Source of the DNA: DASQPR01 sp963836785
GTDB taxonomy: Bacteria; Actinomycetota; Actinomycetes; Mycobacteriales; Micromonosporaceae
Length of the DNA: 64,000 nucleotides
Assembly: GCA_963836785.1 (NCBI GenBank)
Contig: CAWIKW010000025.1
Coordinates: 310,001 to 374,000 of the forward strand
Direction: 5' to 3'
Part shown: positions 54,804-63,337 of the stretch, piece after piece
How positions within the stretch are numbered: position 1 is the stretch's first letter
How the letters are laid out: each line of letters starts with the position of its first letter
Notes under the pieces: model-generated
Seen by the model: only the letters and a program-made list of their open reading frames with translations
Database searches by the model: none
What the model was told of the DNA's origin: nothing
Made by a program: the position numbers and the translations under genes

Positions 54804-55022
54804 TCAGAGGTAGCGCCGGGGTCCCTTCCCGTACGCCATGTAGCAGATTGGACCAAACGGAAACGTCGTTACGATGGCGACCGCCCAACCCTTGCGCGTC
54901 AGGAACACAAGCTCGTCGTCCGGCGTCTGCGCCAGGTCTTTGAGCAGCATCGCGTCAAATCGAATGACGAGGGCGGCGACGACAACAAGTGCGACCACCG
55001 CGCCTACCGCCATCGGGTTCAC
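54804..55022 (-). CDS. Small PLDc_N-type membrane protein
   Basis: A 72-aa protein with two hydrophobic helices (VGAVVALVVVAALVIRFD and VAIVTTFPFGPICYMAYGKG). The W-x-x-x...P-F-G-P-I-x-Y-x-x-x-G-K pattern is that of the phospholipase D N-terminal (PLDc_N) membrane domain, found as stand-alone proteins in actinobacteria. GTG 55022 with GAGGAG upstream. Function unknown. Confidence 0.75.
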   Translation of the reverse strand: MNPMAVGAVVALVVVAALVIRFDAMLLKDLAQTPDDELVFLTRKGWAVAIVTTFPFGPICYMAYGKGPRRYL

Positions 55023-55125
55023 GGACGTGCTCCTCGCCGCTGCGCCGCCGAACGGTTGCGGCGGCCAACCAATCTCATCGAAGCGAACGTTAGCACTATT
55101 GAGAACGGGATGCTACCGTCGCGGC

Positions 55126-55692
55126 GTGGCCTCCGCTGATCTTCTGCTGCATCCCGTACGGCTGCGCATCGTGCAGGCCTTCCTCGGCGATCGCGCTCTG
55201 ACGACAAGCGAACTCAGCGCCGAGCTCGCGGACATCTCCACCGCGAGTCTCTACCGGCACGTGGGCCGCTTAGTCGACGCCGGCGTCCTCGCCGTCGTCG
55301 CGGAGCGGCGGGTGCGCGGCGCGGTGGAACGCACGTACGTCTTGCGGCTGACGGCCGCCACCGTCGGCCTCGACCAACTGGCCACGATGAGCGCGGATGA
55401 CCATCGCCAGGCGTTCATGGGCTTCGTCGCCGGTCTGCTCGGCGACTTCGACCGGTACGTTGCCGCCGGCGACATCGACTACCTGCGCGACGGCGTCAGC
55501 TACAGCATGGGTGGCTACTGGCTCGACGACGCCGAGTTCGCCGACCTGCTCCGCGACCTCGCGCGGGTTCTCCAACCCCGATTGACCAACGCGCCGACGC
55601 CGGGACGCAAGCGACGGGTGCTGGCGAGCGTGATGCTGCCCGGCGACCTCGCCAGCGATCCCTCGCGTCAAAGTGGAGACGACAAGAGATGA
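55126..55692 (+). CDS. ArsR-like helix-turn-helix regulator
   Basis: A 188-aa protein: winged helix at residues 1-75 (LLLHPVRLRIVQAFLGDRALTTSELSAELADI, split here as LLLHPVRLRIVQAFLG and ALTTSELSAELADI), then a C-terminal ligand/dimer part (about 85-165) with MSADDHRQAFMGFVAGLLGD. This matches the HTH_20/YdfH type of regulators. GTG 55126 begins at the HTH start; no strong ribosome site is seen, so it may be leaderless. Confidence 0.8.
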   Translation: MASADLLLHPVRLRIVQAFLGDRALTTSELSAELADISTASLYRHVGRLVDAGVLAVVAERRVRGAVERTYVLRLTAATVGLDQLATMSADDHRQAFMGFVAGLLGDFDRYVAAGDIDYLRDGVSYSMGGYWLDDAEFADLLRDLARVLQPRLTNAPTPGRKRRVLASVMLPGDLASDPSRQSGDDKR

Positions 55693-55936
55693 CGGTCTGC
55701 GGGAGGTTGCACACGACTGTCAGGGACTCCGGCGGCGAAGACGCTTCCGATCACAGCGTGGGCCGTGAACACGATTGGCACCTACGTCGAGATCTAGTTC
55801 GCTGGCCGAACTGCCCCAAGGTGCGGAGTATGACAGTTCTGCCGGTGGGCGAGGGTGCACGAGTCACACATATGCATCGACAAATCCAAGTACGCCAGGT
55901 CACACTGGAATCCGGCCGAGTGACCGGAGGACCACA

Positions 55937-56131
55937 ATGGACACGACGGAAGACTCGATCCGGTGGCGCAAGAGCAGCCGATGTGAGTCCGGTACGTGCG
56001 TCGAGGTGGCTCACATCGACGGCACGATCGCGATTCGCGATTCCAAGGATCTCCATGGATCTGTGCTCACCTTCAGCGCCGAGGAGTGGGCCGCGTTCGT
56101 CGCCGGCGTACGAAACGGCGAATTCGACTGA
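55937..56131 (+). CDS. DUF397 protein
   Basis: A 64-aa protein with the DUF397 pattern: IRWRKSSRCESGTCVEVAH, IAIRDSKD and FSAEEWAAFVAGVRNGEFD. Such proteins are usually encoded next to a helix-turn-helix DUF5753 regulator and belong to WhiJ/AbaA-like signalling. No partner sits beside it; the nearest (57174-58064) is broken. ATG 55937 has GGAGG. Confidence 0.88.
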   Translation: MDTTEDSIRWRKSSRCESGTCVEVAHIDGTIAIRDSKDLHGSVLTFSAEEWAAFVAGVRNGEFD

Positions 56132-56228
56132 CCGCATCGACAGCCGCGCGCTCAATGGCGAGCGCTCGGCTGTCGCTTTCCTGGCCCACGCTGCGCCCGA
56201 ACCGAGGACGCGTGATAGGCATTGGCGC

Positions 56229-56831
56229 ATGACCCTTACTGCACTGGTCGTGATGGGCGTTTCGGGCAGCGGAAAGTCCACCGTGAGTAAGGAGCTGGCC
56301 GCGCGGCTGCACTGGCCGTATGCGGATGGGGACACATTCCACTCGCCGGAAAACGTGGAAAAAATGGCCGCTGGCATTCCACTGACCGACGCCGATCGCT
56401 GGCCTTGGCTGGATGCGGTCGAGCACTGGATGGCCGAAAAGTTGCGTGCTGGCTCCAATTGCGTGGTCGCGTGTTCGGCCTTGCGCAAGTCCTACCGGGA
56501 TCGCTTGCGGACGTCCGCGGACGGTGTACGCGGCGGCGCGGTTCGATTCGTCTTCCTTGACGTGGACCACGAGCTACTGCGACAGCGACTCGTCGGGCGC
56601 CATGATCATTTCATGCACGCGAACATGCTCGATAGTCAACTAGCCGCCCTGGAGCCGCCCACCGCTGCGGAGCATTCGATCGTCGTCCACGTAACCGCGG
56701 CGACGGAACCGACCCCGACCGTGGACCAGATCATGCTCGCCCTCCGTCCACAGCGAGCGGATGGCGACCCGAAGCCGCAGCTAGATCGGATGAACGTGCC
56801 GTGTTCGTGGCGCGATGATCGTTTGGCGTGA
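56229..56831 (+). CDS. gntK: Gluconokinase
   Basis: A 200-aa kinase that phosphorylates gluconate to 6-phosphogluconate. Walker A GVSGSGKST (residues 10-18), DGDTFHSPENVEKMAAGIPLTDADRWPWL and ACSALRKSYRDRLR are typical of the thermoresistant GntK family. A C-terminal 35 residues is extra. ATG 56229. Confidence 0.93.
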   Translation: MTLTALVVMGVSGSGKSTVSKELAARLHWPYADGDTFHSPENVEKMAAGIPLTDADRWPWLDAVEHWMAEKLRAGSNCVVACSALRKSYRDRLRTSADGVRGGAVRFVFLDVDHELLRQRLVGRHDHFMHANMLDSQLAALEPPTAAEHSIVVHVTAATEPTPTVDQIMLALRPQRADGDPKPQLDRMNVPCSWRDDRLA

Positions 56832-56957
56832 AATGATCACGCGCGCGCAAGGTAGCCATATCGCAATCTGGCATCTTCCTGTGCAATCCGTGCTTGATCT
56901 TGTTACGTTACGTGCATCGGTACGCCCATCGAACGATCGTCAGACGAGGGAACGACA

Positions 56958-57158
56958 GTGGATACAGGCATGACCGACATCAGGTGGCACAGAAGCCGTC
57001 GATGCGACTCTGGTAGTTGCGTCGAGGCGCGCGCGGATCGGTGCAGAGTTCGCGATGCGCGACTCGGTAGATCGCCGAACCGGTTCTCCGATTCACCGAA
57101 GGACGGAGTGGACAGCCTTCACCGCCGAGATCCGCCGGGCGAGTTCGACCTGCGCTGA
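56958..57158 (+). pseudogene. Frameshifted DUF397 gene
   Basis: The start (MTDIRWHRSRRCDSGSCVEA) and the end (GEFDLR) of a DUF397 protein are in one frame, but the middle (RIGAEFAMRDSVD, TEWTAFTAEIRR) lies in the next frame. One insertion and one compensating deletion are needed. As written the product keeps its ends but has a scrambled core. It faces the broken DUF5753 gene, its natural partner. Confidence 0.75.
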
Positions 57159-57173
57159 TCGCGACTCTGGTCA

Positions 57174-58064
57174 TCAGTCGACGAACTGCCCCATGCGCTC
57201 GGCGATCTAGGCTCAAGGGAATTCGTTTCTGATCGAGCGGCGGCATTCCACATCTGATCGAACACGTGTGCGATGTGGCCCAACGACGGCCGGAAGATCA
57301 TGCATGGTTTCGTCGCCGTCCGCGGTCTCGCGATACAGCAGCGCGCTCTTGCCTTCTCGAGGTCGGCCAGGACAAACGGTCCAATCTGGAAGATCAGATC
57401 GACCGGACTAGCGGAATGACTCGTAGCTGGATCGTGACCCGGCCGTCGTCAGCGACTCCAGCAGCCGCGAGCTGCTCGGCCATCGACGTCGGTCCGCCGC
57501 GCGCCACGCGAGAGCACGGATTCGTCGAGCAAGCACGAGGTAGTCGCGGCGCCCCCGGGTCGATGCAGCGCGCTCTCGCCGACGTTGCGCGGAACGCGAT
57601 CCGGGCATCGCGCCGTCGCCTGATCCAGAGGCTGCGGGTAGCTGGCGAAGATCGCGCTCGGCGTAGGCCGGCGTCTGCAACGGGCCGGGGATGACGCAGC
57701 GTTGTTGTAGTAGCGAATGGCGGTCGCGTCGGCCTCGAACTGGTAACAGCTCCAGCATCGCCGGGCGTCATATGCTCGACGATCGTCCGCGGAGACGAGT
57801 CCATCGTTCACTTCGCGAGAGCCGTGCATCCTCGAGAGCTCGTCGAACCTGATCCGGGTCGGTGACGTCGAGATGCTCGAGCAGGACCTTGAGGTCGCTC
57901 GGCGAGACGTTGACCTCGCCCTTCTCGATCCGGATGACCTTGGACAGCGACCAGTCCATCGCGCGCGCGACCTGGCTCTGGGTCAGCTTCTTGGCCAGGC
58001 GGGCGGCACGGAGCGCGAGACGTACTCGACGTCGCGCAACGGCGGGCGAATCGATGTTGGACAT
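57174..58064 (-). pseudogene. Frameshifted helix-turn-helix DUF5753 regulator
   Basis: The first frame (ATG 58064) encodes an intact XRE-type HTH (LTQSQVARAMDWSLSKVIRIEKGEVNVS, of which LTQSQVARAMDWSLSKVIRI is the helix pair) and ends soon after. The DUF5753 part continues in other frames: YQFEADATAIRYYNN, GPLQTPAYAER, LDESVLSR, GGPTSMAEQL, DDGRVTIQ, FQIGPFVLADLEKARA, FDQMWNAAARSE and finally IAERMGQFVD before the stop at 57174. The total length (about 296 codons) equals that of intact relatives, so only small indels are involved. Confidence 0.78.
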
Positions 58065-58188
58065 GTCCCGGCAACTCCGACTGCAAGCGGCGGACAGTCC
58101 TGCCCGCCCCTCACACGTAGCAAGCTGCGAGGTGGCAGACAGGCATCTGTCGTTCAGCGATCGTACGCCTAAGTCGATCACTGACAAA

Positions 58189-58617
58189 TCACCGCGAAGG
58201 TTGGTTCTGATCGGTGTTCGCTTCCATCGCGCGGACGAGGGCCCGCTTGACCTGACCAAACGTGAGCGAGTCACGCGAACTGTAGAGCTGCACGTCGACC
58301 CCGCGGTACGTGGCCCGCAACTCCCACGGCCGCCGGCGCGTACGGATGCACGCCGCACCGACGACCCCCGGCGCCAATATGACCAACGCGCCGATCAACA
58401 GCACCGCCATCGATTGCATGAACTGCCAGCTCGCCGCCGTGGCGACGAACATGACCGCCGACGCGCCGATTCCTCGTGCGACCACCGGATCCGCGACGTC
58501 GCGGAACACGTACAACTCCGAGAGATCGTTGATCGAGAACCGTTGGTACTTTGGCCACCACACCTCGACAACATCGTTCGTGATGAGAAGCGTGTGGCCC
58601 CGGTAGAAAACGACCAT
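58189..58617 (-). CDS. DUF6232 membrane protein
   Basis: A 142-aa protein: N-terminal VVFYRGHTLLITNDVVEVWW, then two transmembrane helices (about residues 45-90), then a C-terminal cytoplasmic part (YRGVDVQLYSSRDSLTFGQV). This is the DUF6232 pattern. ATG 58617 follows GGGAGG. It may be involved with the DUF397/DUF5753 set next door by position only. Confidence 0.8.
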   Translation of the reverse strand: MVVFYRGHTLLITNDVVEVWWPKYQRFSINDLSELYVFRDVADPVVARGIGASAVMFVATAASWQFMQSMAVLLIGALVILAPGVVGAACIRTRRRPWELRATYRGVDVQLYSSRDSLTFGQVKRALVRAMEANTDQNQPSR

Positions 58618-59163
58618 CTTCGCTGCCTCCCAACTGGGCCGACATTCGTCGGGACTGTTGCGAGGAGGATCGTCGTGAGCAACGATGGCATTTGGTGGAC
58701 ACCTCCTCCTCGCGCGGACGGAGGTCCATGACGGCACCCGGTGGCAGCCGGGTGCCGTTGTTTGTCTGGCAGCGTTGCCAGCCAACGCTTCTGGACCCTG
58801 AGCGGTCATGACCCCGTGGCCTTAGTATGCGTTAAGGTATCGCTGTTGGGAAGATGTCAATCTGCGATATGGCACTTTGCGAGATCTCTACTTGTTGGGT
58901 AGGCCATTGTGGACGGACGTCCGCCAAAGCCCGCGGCAGCCCTAGGCCCACAGCGACCGCACAGCGCATCGCCAGGCTTCCCGTAGGCTTCCTGCGGCGA
59001 CATCTATCCACAGTCGAACCGGCTACCATGGCCAGGTCAGGTATTTCCCCGGCGGCAATCCCTCGACCGTCGCATATGCACTGATCGCCGCCGGTCCATG
59101 CGGTCCCGGGCGGTCGGGTTGCCTTCAGTCTTGGGCATTGCGCCATGACCACGGGGGTTACGT
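58618..59163. other. Intergenic region
   Basis: 546 bases between DUF6232 (minus) and the LCP gene (plus). A less GC-rich patch at about 58820-58910 could carry promoters for either side. No gene, tRNA or repeat seen. Confidence 0.5.
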
Positions 59164-60733
59164 GTGGCTAATTCGTCCCGACCGGACGAGTCGCGGGACA
59201 GCCATCGCGGCGTAGCCCGACCGGTGCCACCGAAGGTCGATTCGGCGTCGCCCGCCAGGCCCGGCGACCTACCGGCGACCGACGTTGCCGGCAGTGGGCG
59301 GCGGCGGCGGCAAGCGCCGGCACCATTCCGAGGCCGGAGACCGCCGCCACCGCGGGTGCGGTGCCCGCGCCCGCCGCGATCTCGGCCGCCGAAGCGGCCG
59401 CGGATGCCGGGAAGGGCGGGGCGGCGCGCCGGACGGCTTCGGTGCCGACCGGACGGGCACGGGTCGGTGGTTCGCCACCCACAGCCGGAATCGGCGGGCC
59501 GAGGAACCCCGGCCGAGGCCCAGCGAAGCCGGTCGCGAAGGCAAGGCGGCGCCGAAGCCCACTATGGGCGAAGCTCATGGTGGGCTTCGGCGTCGTCGTG
59601 ATGCTGTTCGGCCTTGGCTCGATCGCCCTGGTCAAGGTGGGTGTGTACCAGATCGGGCACAGCTTCACCCAGGAGAACCTGCTCGGCACCGCGGCCGCTC
59701 CCGCGAACCCGGTGACCGGCAAGTCGATCGACGGACCGATCAACATCCTGCTCGTCGGCTCCGACCAGCGTCCGACGCAGACCCAGGGCGGAAACTCCGA
59801 CACGATCATCATTGCCCACATACCGGCGTCGCACGACCGGATGTATCTGGTCTCGATCCCGCGCGACCTAGGCGTACGGATACCGGCCTTCCCGAAGGCG
59901 CACTACCCCGGCGGCTCCGACAAGATCAACGCAGCGTACGCGTTCGGCAGCCGGGACGGGCAGGGCGACGCGGGCGGTTTCCAACTCCTCGCCCAGACCA
60001 TCAAGGACAACTACGGGATCACGTTCAACGGCGGCGGCATCGTCAACTTCAGCGGCTTCACCGACATCCTGAAGAAGCTGGGCGGCGTCACCATGTACGT
60101 CGACGAAACGACGGTCTCGATCCACGACGGCGTCAACATCAAGACCGGCAAGACAACAAAGCCGTATCAACATCAATCCGAACACCGGCGTGCCCTACTG
60201 CTCGGGCGGCTACACGTTCCAGAGCGACCCACTCAAGTGCGCCATACCGGGCACGCGGCCGAACGTCTACCCGAAGGGGATCGATCACCTCAACCCGAGC
60301 CAGGCGCTCGACTTCGTCCGTTCCCGCGATGGCCTCGTCGGCACCGACTACGGCCGCCAGCGTCACCAGCAACAGTTCATCAAGGCCGTCCTGCAGGAGG
60401 TCTACAAGCAGGGCCTCAACGATCCGCTCAAACTGAATTCGTTCATCGGCTCTCTCGGCAAGGCCCTGGTCATCGACCGCGGCAGCGCATCCCTCGAAGA
60501 CTGGATCTTCACGCTGAAGGGCATCACGCCGAATTCGCTCGTCGCGATCAAGACCAACGATGGGCAGACGGTGAGATACGACGGCTCGGCCGGACCCATC
60601 AGCCGGATCCGTCCAGGCGCTGTCACCGGACAGCAAGGCGCTATTCGCCGCGGTGAAGGCCGACAAGACGGCTACCGACGACAATGTTGGCGTGTTCCTG
60701 CAGACGCACCAGGACTGGGCCGCGGACAACTGA
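59164..60733 (+). pseudogene. LytR-CpsA-Psr (LCP) family gene with three frameshifts
   Basis: LCP proteins attach wall teichoic acid or arabinogalactan-type polymers to peptidoglycan. GTG 59164 starts a Pro/Ala/Arg-rich cytoplasmic tail; at about 59290-59305 (a GGC-repeat) the coding moves to a second frame with a TM helix (VVVMLFGLGSIALVKVG) and the LCP core (NILLVGSDQRP, SDTIIIAHI, VSIPRDLGVRIP). At about 60160 it shifts again (ININPNTGVPYCSGGY, LDFVRSRDGLVGTDYGRQ) and at about 60605 once more (VQALSPDSKALFAAVKADK ... QTHQDWAADN). Each shift keeps the sequence pattern intact, so the gene is either very recently dead or mis-sequenced. If corrected the protein is about 520 aa. Confidence 0.8.
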
Positions 60734-60837
60734 CCGCGCCGTCGATCTTCATCTCGAACCATCCGCCGGTACGGTGAACCGCCAGCCCCGCTGAGCGTTG
60801 CGGGTCCTGGCGGTCGCGATCACCGAGCGGACCACAC

Positions 60838-61572
60838 CTACCGAGCATCGATGGCGGTCGCCGTCCCCGTGCCGCCGTGCACCCGCGTCGTGCCGATGTC
60901 GGCACGCCGACCGGCCGCGTAACCATGGACCATTCCGCTTCCGGCGAGGCGGCGCGGGCCGGCGAACCGCAATCGGGGATAGGCCGCCGCGACACGTTCG
61001 GTCACCTCGGCGCCGCGGTCGGCGAGCACGAGCGCCACCGATCGACCACGCACGTCCCGCTCCGCCGCGGCCGCGGCACGATCCTCGGCCGCCCGGAGAC
61101 GGGCGACGATCGCCTGCGTGTAGCCGGCGAACCAGGACCGCCGGTAGGCGGCGACGTTTTCCCAACTGGGAACCGGCGCCGCTACCAGCGCGAAGCCTGC
61201 CTGTACGAGCAGCGACGTGAACAGCACCTCGACCCGCCGCAGGTCCGCGTCGTGTCCGAACATGTGCATTGAGAAGGTCTTGCGCCCATCGGCCCAGCCC
61301 TGTCGCCGCACGCATTGACAACGCAGTGCCCCGGCCACACCCGCGAGGAGAGTGCATTTGTCCAGGGCGTACGGCGCGAGCACGTCGATCACCAGATCCC
61401 CGACCGGATCGGCAGTCGGGTCGGCGGCCGCCAGCAGCGCGCTGTCCACGCCATACTTCGCGATGAGTTCGGCCGCCTTGGCCGTGAACGCCTCGGCCTC
61501 GGCCGTTGTGCAGGCCGGGTCCTCCGCCTTGGCGAGCAGCTTGCGGACCTTGTCGAGGATCGCGTCGGACAT
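60838..61572 (-). CDS. DUF2786 domain protein
   Basis: A 244-aa protein beginning with the DUF2786 motif ILDKVRKLLAKAEDPACTTAEAEAF, of which ILDKVRKLLAKAED is most conserved, and continuing with a C-terminal half containing FTSLLVQAGFALVAA and SWFAGYTQAIVARL. Function unknown; often found near phage or plasmid genes but also chromosomal. ATG 61572. Confidence 0.82.
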   Translation of the reverse strand: MSDAILDKVRKLLAKAEDPACTTAEAEAFTAKAAELIAKYGVDSALLAAADPTADPVGDLVIDVLAPYALDKCTLLAGVAGALRCQCVRRQGWADGRKTFSMHMFGHDADLRRVEVLFTSLLVQAGFALVAAPVPSWENVAAYRRSWFAGYTQAIVARLRAAEDRAAAAAERDVRGRSVALVLADRGAEVTERVAAAYPRLRFAGPRRLAGSGMVHGYAAGRRADIGTTRVHGGTGTATAIDAR

Positions 61573-61619
61573 GCCATAGAACTATCACGCGCCGCCGACG
61601 GCGACCGTCATCCGGCGGG

Positions 61620-62024
61620 CTAGTCGATCCGGCGTCGAAGTGTCTCCAACGTCGAACCGGCGAGGGTCGCCATGCATGAGGCGACCTGACCGTCGGCCAC
61701 AGCCGCGCCGAACAGCGCCTCGCCCGTCGACCGGTCGGCGTTGACGTACGCACTGACGAAACGGGCCACCCACCGGGCGTCGTAGCTCGCCTCGTCGATG
61801 CCGGGATAGTCGAGAGCCGCACCCCCGCTTGGGAAGGCGCCAGCGAGAAAGTCGTCGCCGACCATCGTCGCGGCAAGGCAGAGAGCCACGTGATAGGCGC
61901 CGGCGATCCCGGCGCGGCTCACCACATCGTCCAGGCCCTCCGACACGGCACCGTGGTCGCCGGCGAGAGCGACACCCAGGATCATCTGGGCATCGTCGTA
62001 CGCGTCGCGATCGGCGCTGGTCAT
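61620..62024 (-). CDS. Hypothetical protein
   Basis: A 134-aa protein that is acidic and Ala-rich, with no recognised family. The GC-rich third positions and its placement in line with DUF2786 support it as real. ATG 62024 preceded by a GTG alternative at 62027. Confidence 0.55.
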   Translation of the reverse strand: MTSADRDAYDDAQMILGVALAGDHGAVSEGLDDVVSRAGIAGAYHVALCLAATMVGDDFLAGAFPSGGAALDYPGIDEASYDARWVARFVSAYVNADRSTGEALFGAAVADGQVASCMATLAGSTLETLRRRID

Positions 62025-62075
62025 CACGTCACCGTAGGCCCACGGGTCAAGCCGGCGTCCGGGTCGAGACGACGG

Positions 62076-62525
62076 TCACGAGGCGTCACCGTTCGTTGAC
62101 TGCTTGCGCAAGAGGCAGGTCAACCGGGCCGTGCAGACGCGGTCGCCGCCGTCATCGGTGATGACGACCTCGTAGCTCGCCACGCTGCCGCCGAGTTGAA
62201 GTGCGGTCGCGACGCCGGTCACATTTCCGGACCGTACGCCCTTGTGGTGCGTCGCGTTGATGTCCACGCCAACGGCGATGCCACCGTGCCGCCGCATCGC
62301 GTGTAGGGCTGCCCCGATCGAGCCCAGGGTCTCGGCCAGTACGCAGGATGCGCCGCCGTGCAGCAGACCGTACGGCTGGGCATTGCCGGCCACCGGCATC
62401 ACGCCGACCACCCGCTCCGGCGTCGCCTCGATGATCTCGATGCCCATCCGCTCGGGAAGCGTGCCGGTCGCCGTGATCGTGGCGGCGAGCTCGGACAGCG
62501 CGAGGGACGGCTCCGAAGCGTTCAT
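62076..62525 (-). CDS. Hotdog-fold thioesterase (PaaI-like)
   Basis: A 149-aa protein with the hotdog signature LLHGGASCVLAETLGSIGA and a GVDINATHHKGVRSGNV region of the PaaI type, which hydrolyses acyl-CoA thioesters. It lies behind an enoyl-CoA hydratase and 3-hydroxyacyl-CoA dehydrogenase on the same strand, so fatty-acid or aromatic-acid breakdown is likely. ATG 62525. Confidence 0.88.
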   Translation of the reverse strand: MNASEPSLALSELAATITATGTLPERMGIEIIEATPERVVGVMPVAGNAQPYGLLHGGASCVLAETLGSIGAALHAMRRHGGIAVGVDINATHHKGVRSGNVTGVATALQLGGSVASYEVVITDDGGDRVCTARLTCLLRKQSTNGDAS

Positions 62526-62581
62526 GGTGGGCACCGTACGCCTCCGGTCGCGGTATCTGCCGCGACCGCCGTCACAGCACC

Positions 62582-63337
62582 TCAGCCGCGCCGGCGCTCC
62601 AGAAACGCGGTCATCCGATCGCGCTTGTCCTGGTCCTCGAAAAGGATCGCCTGGTTCGCGAGATCCAGCTGCGGATGTGCCGCCGGCGGTGCGTCGACGG
62701 TCGCCTTCGTCAGCCGCACCGCCAGAGCCGAGCCCTTCGCGATCTCGTCCAGCATCGCGTGCGCCGTCGGCAGCAGCTCCGCCGGCTCATCGACGACCCG
62801 GTTGACCAGCCGAATGGCGTACGCCTCGTCCGCCAGCACTCGGCGGCCGGTCAGCAGTATCTCCTTGGCCATCGGCTCGCCGACCAGGGCCGGCAGCCGG
62901 AAGCAGGCACCGCCGCCGGCGATGATCCCGAGGCGCACCTCGGGTTGGCCGAAGAACGTACGCGACGTGCACACGCGCAAGTCACAGGCGTACGCGAGCT
63001 CGGCCCCGCCGCCGAGCGCCGCACCGTCGATGGCCGCGATGCTCGGCATCGGCAGCCGCCGCAGGCGCTCGAACACGCCGACGTTGATCGCGGCCAGCGC
63101 CTCGATCCGACCCCGGTCCCGCAGCTGCGCGATGTCGGCGCCGCCAGCGAACACGCCATCGCTGCCGCCCGTGATGAGCAGCAGCCGCGGGTCGCGTTCG
63201 AGCCGGCCACAGACCTCGTGCAACTCCTCGACGAACTGCATGTCGATCGCGTTGCGCCGGTCGGGGCGGTTCAGGGTCACGACGACCCGGTCCTCACGCT
63301 CCTCGACCAGCAACGCGAGCTCGTAGGGCTCAGTCAT
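62582..63337 (-). CDS. Enoyl-CoA hydratase/isomerase family protein
   Basis: A 251-aa crotonase. The CoA/oxyanion motifs FAGGADIAQL and AAIDGAALGGGAELAYACDLRV are intact. It would hydrate enoyl-CoA. ATG 63337 overlaps the stop of the dehydrogenase gene by four bases, so the two are coupled in translation. Confidence 0.9.
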   Translation of the reverse strand: MTEPYELALLVEEREDRVVVTLNRPDRRNAIDMQFVEELHEVCGRLERDPRLLLITGGSDGVFAGGADIAQLRDRGRIEALAAINVGVFERLRRLPMPSIAAIDGAALGGGAELAYACDLRVCTSRTFFGQPEVRLGIIAGGGACFRLPALVGEPMAKEILLTGRRVLADEAYAIRLVNRVVDEPAELLPTAHAMLDEIAKGSALAVRLTKATVDAPPAAHPQLDLANQAILFEDQDKRDRMTAFLERRRG

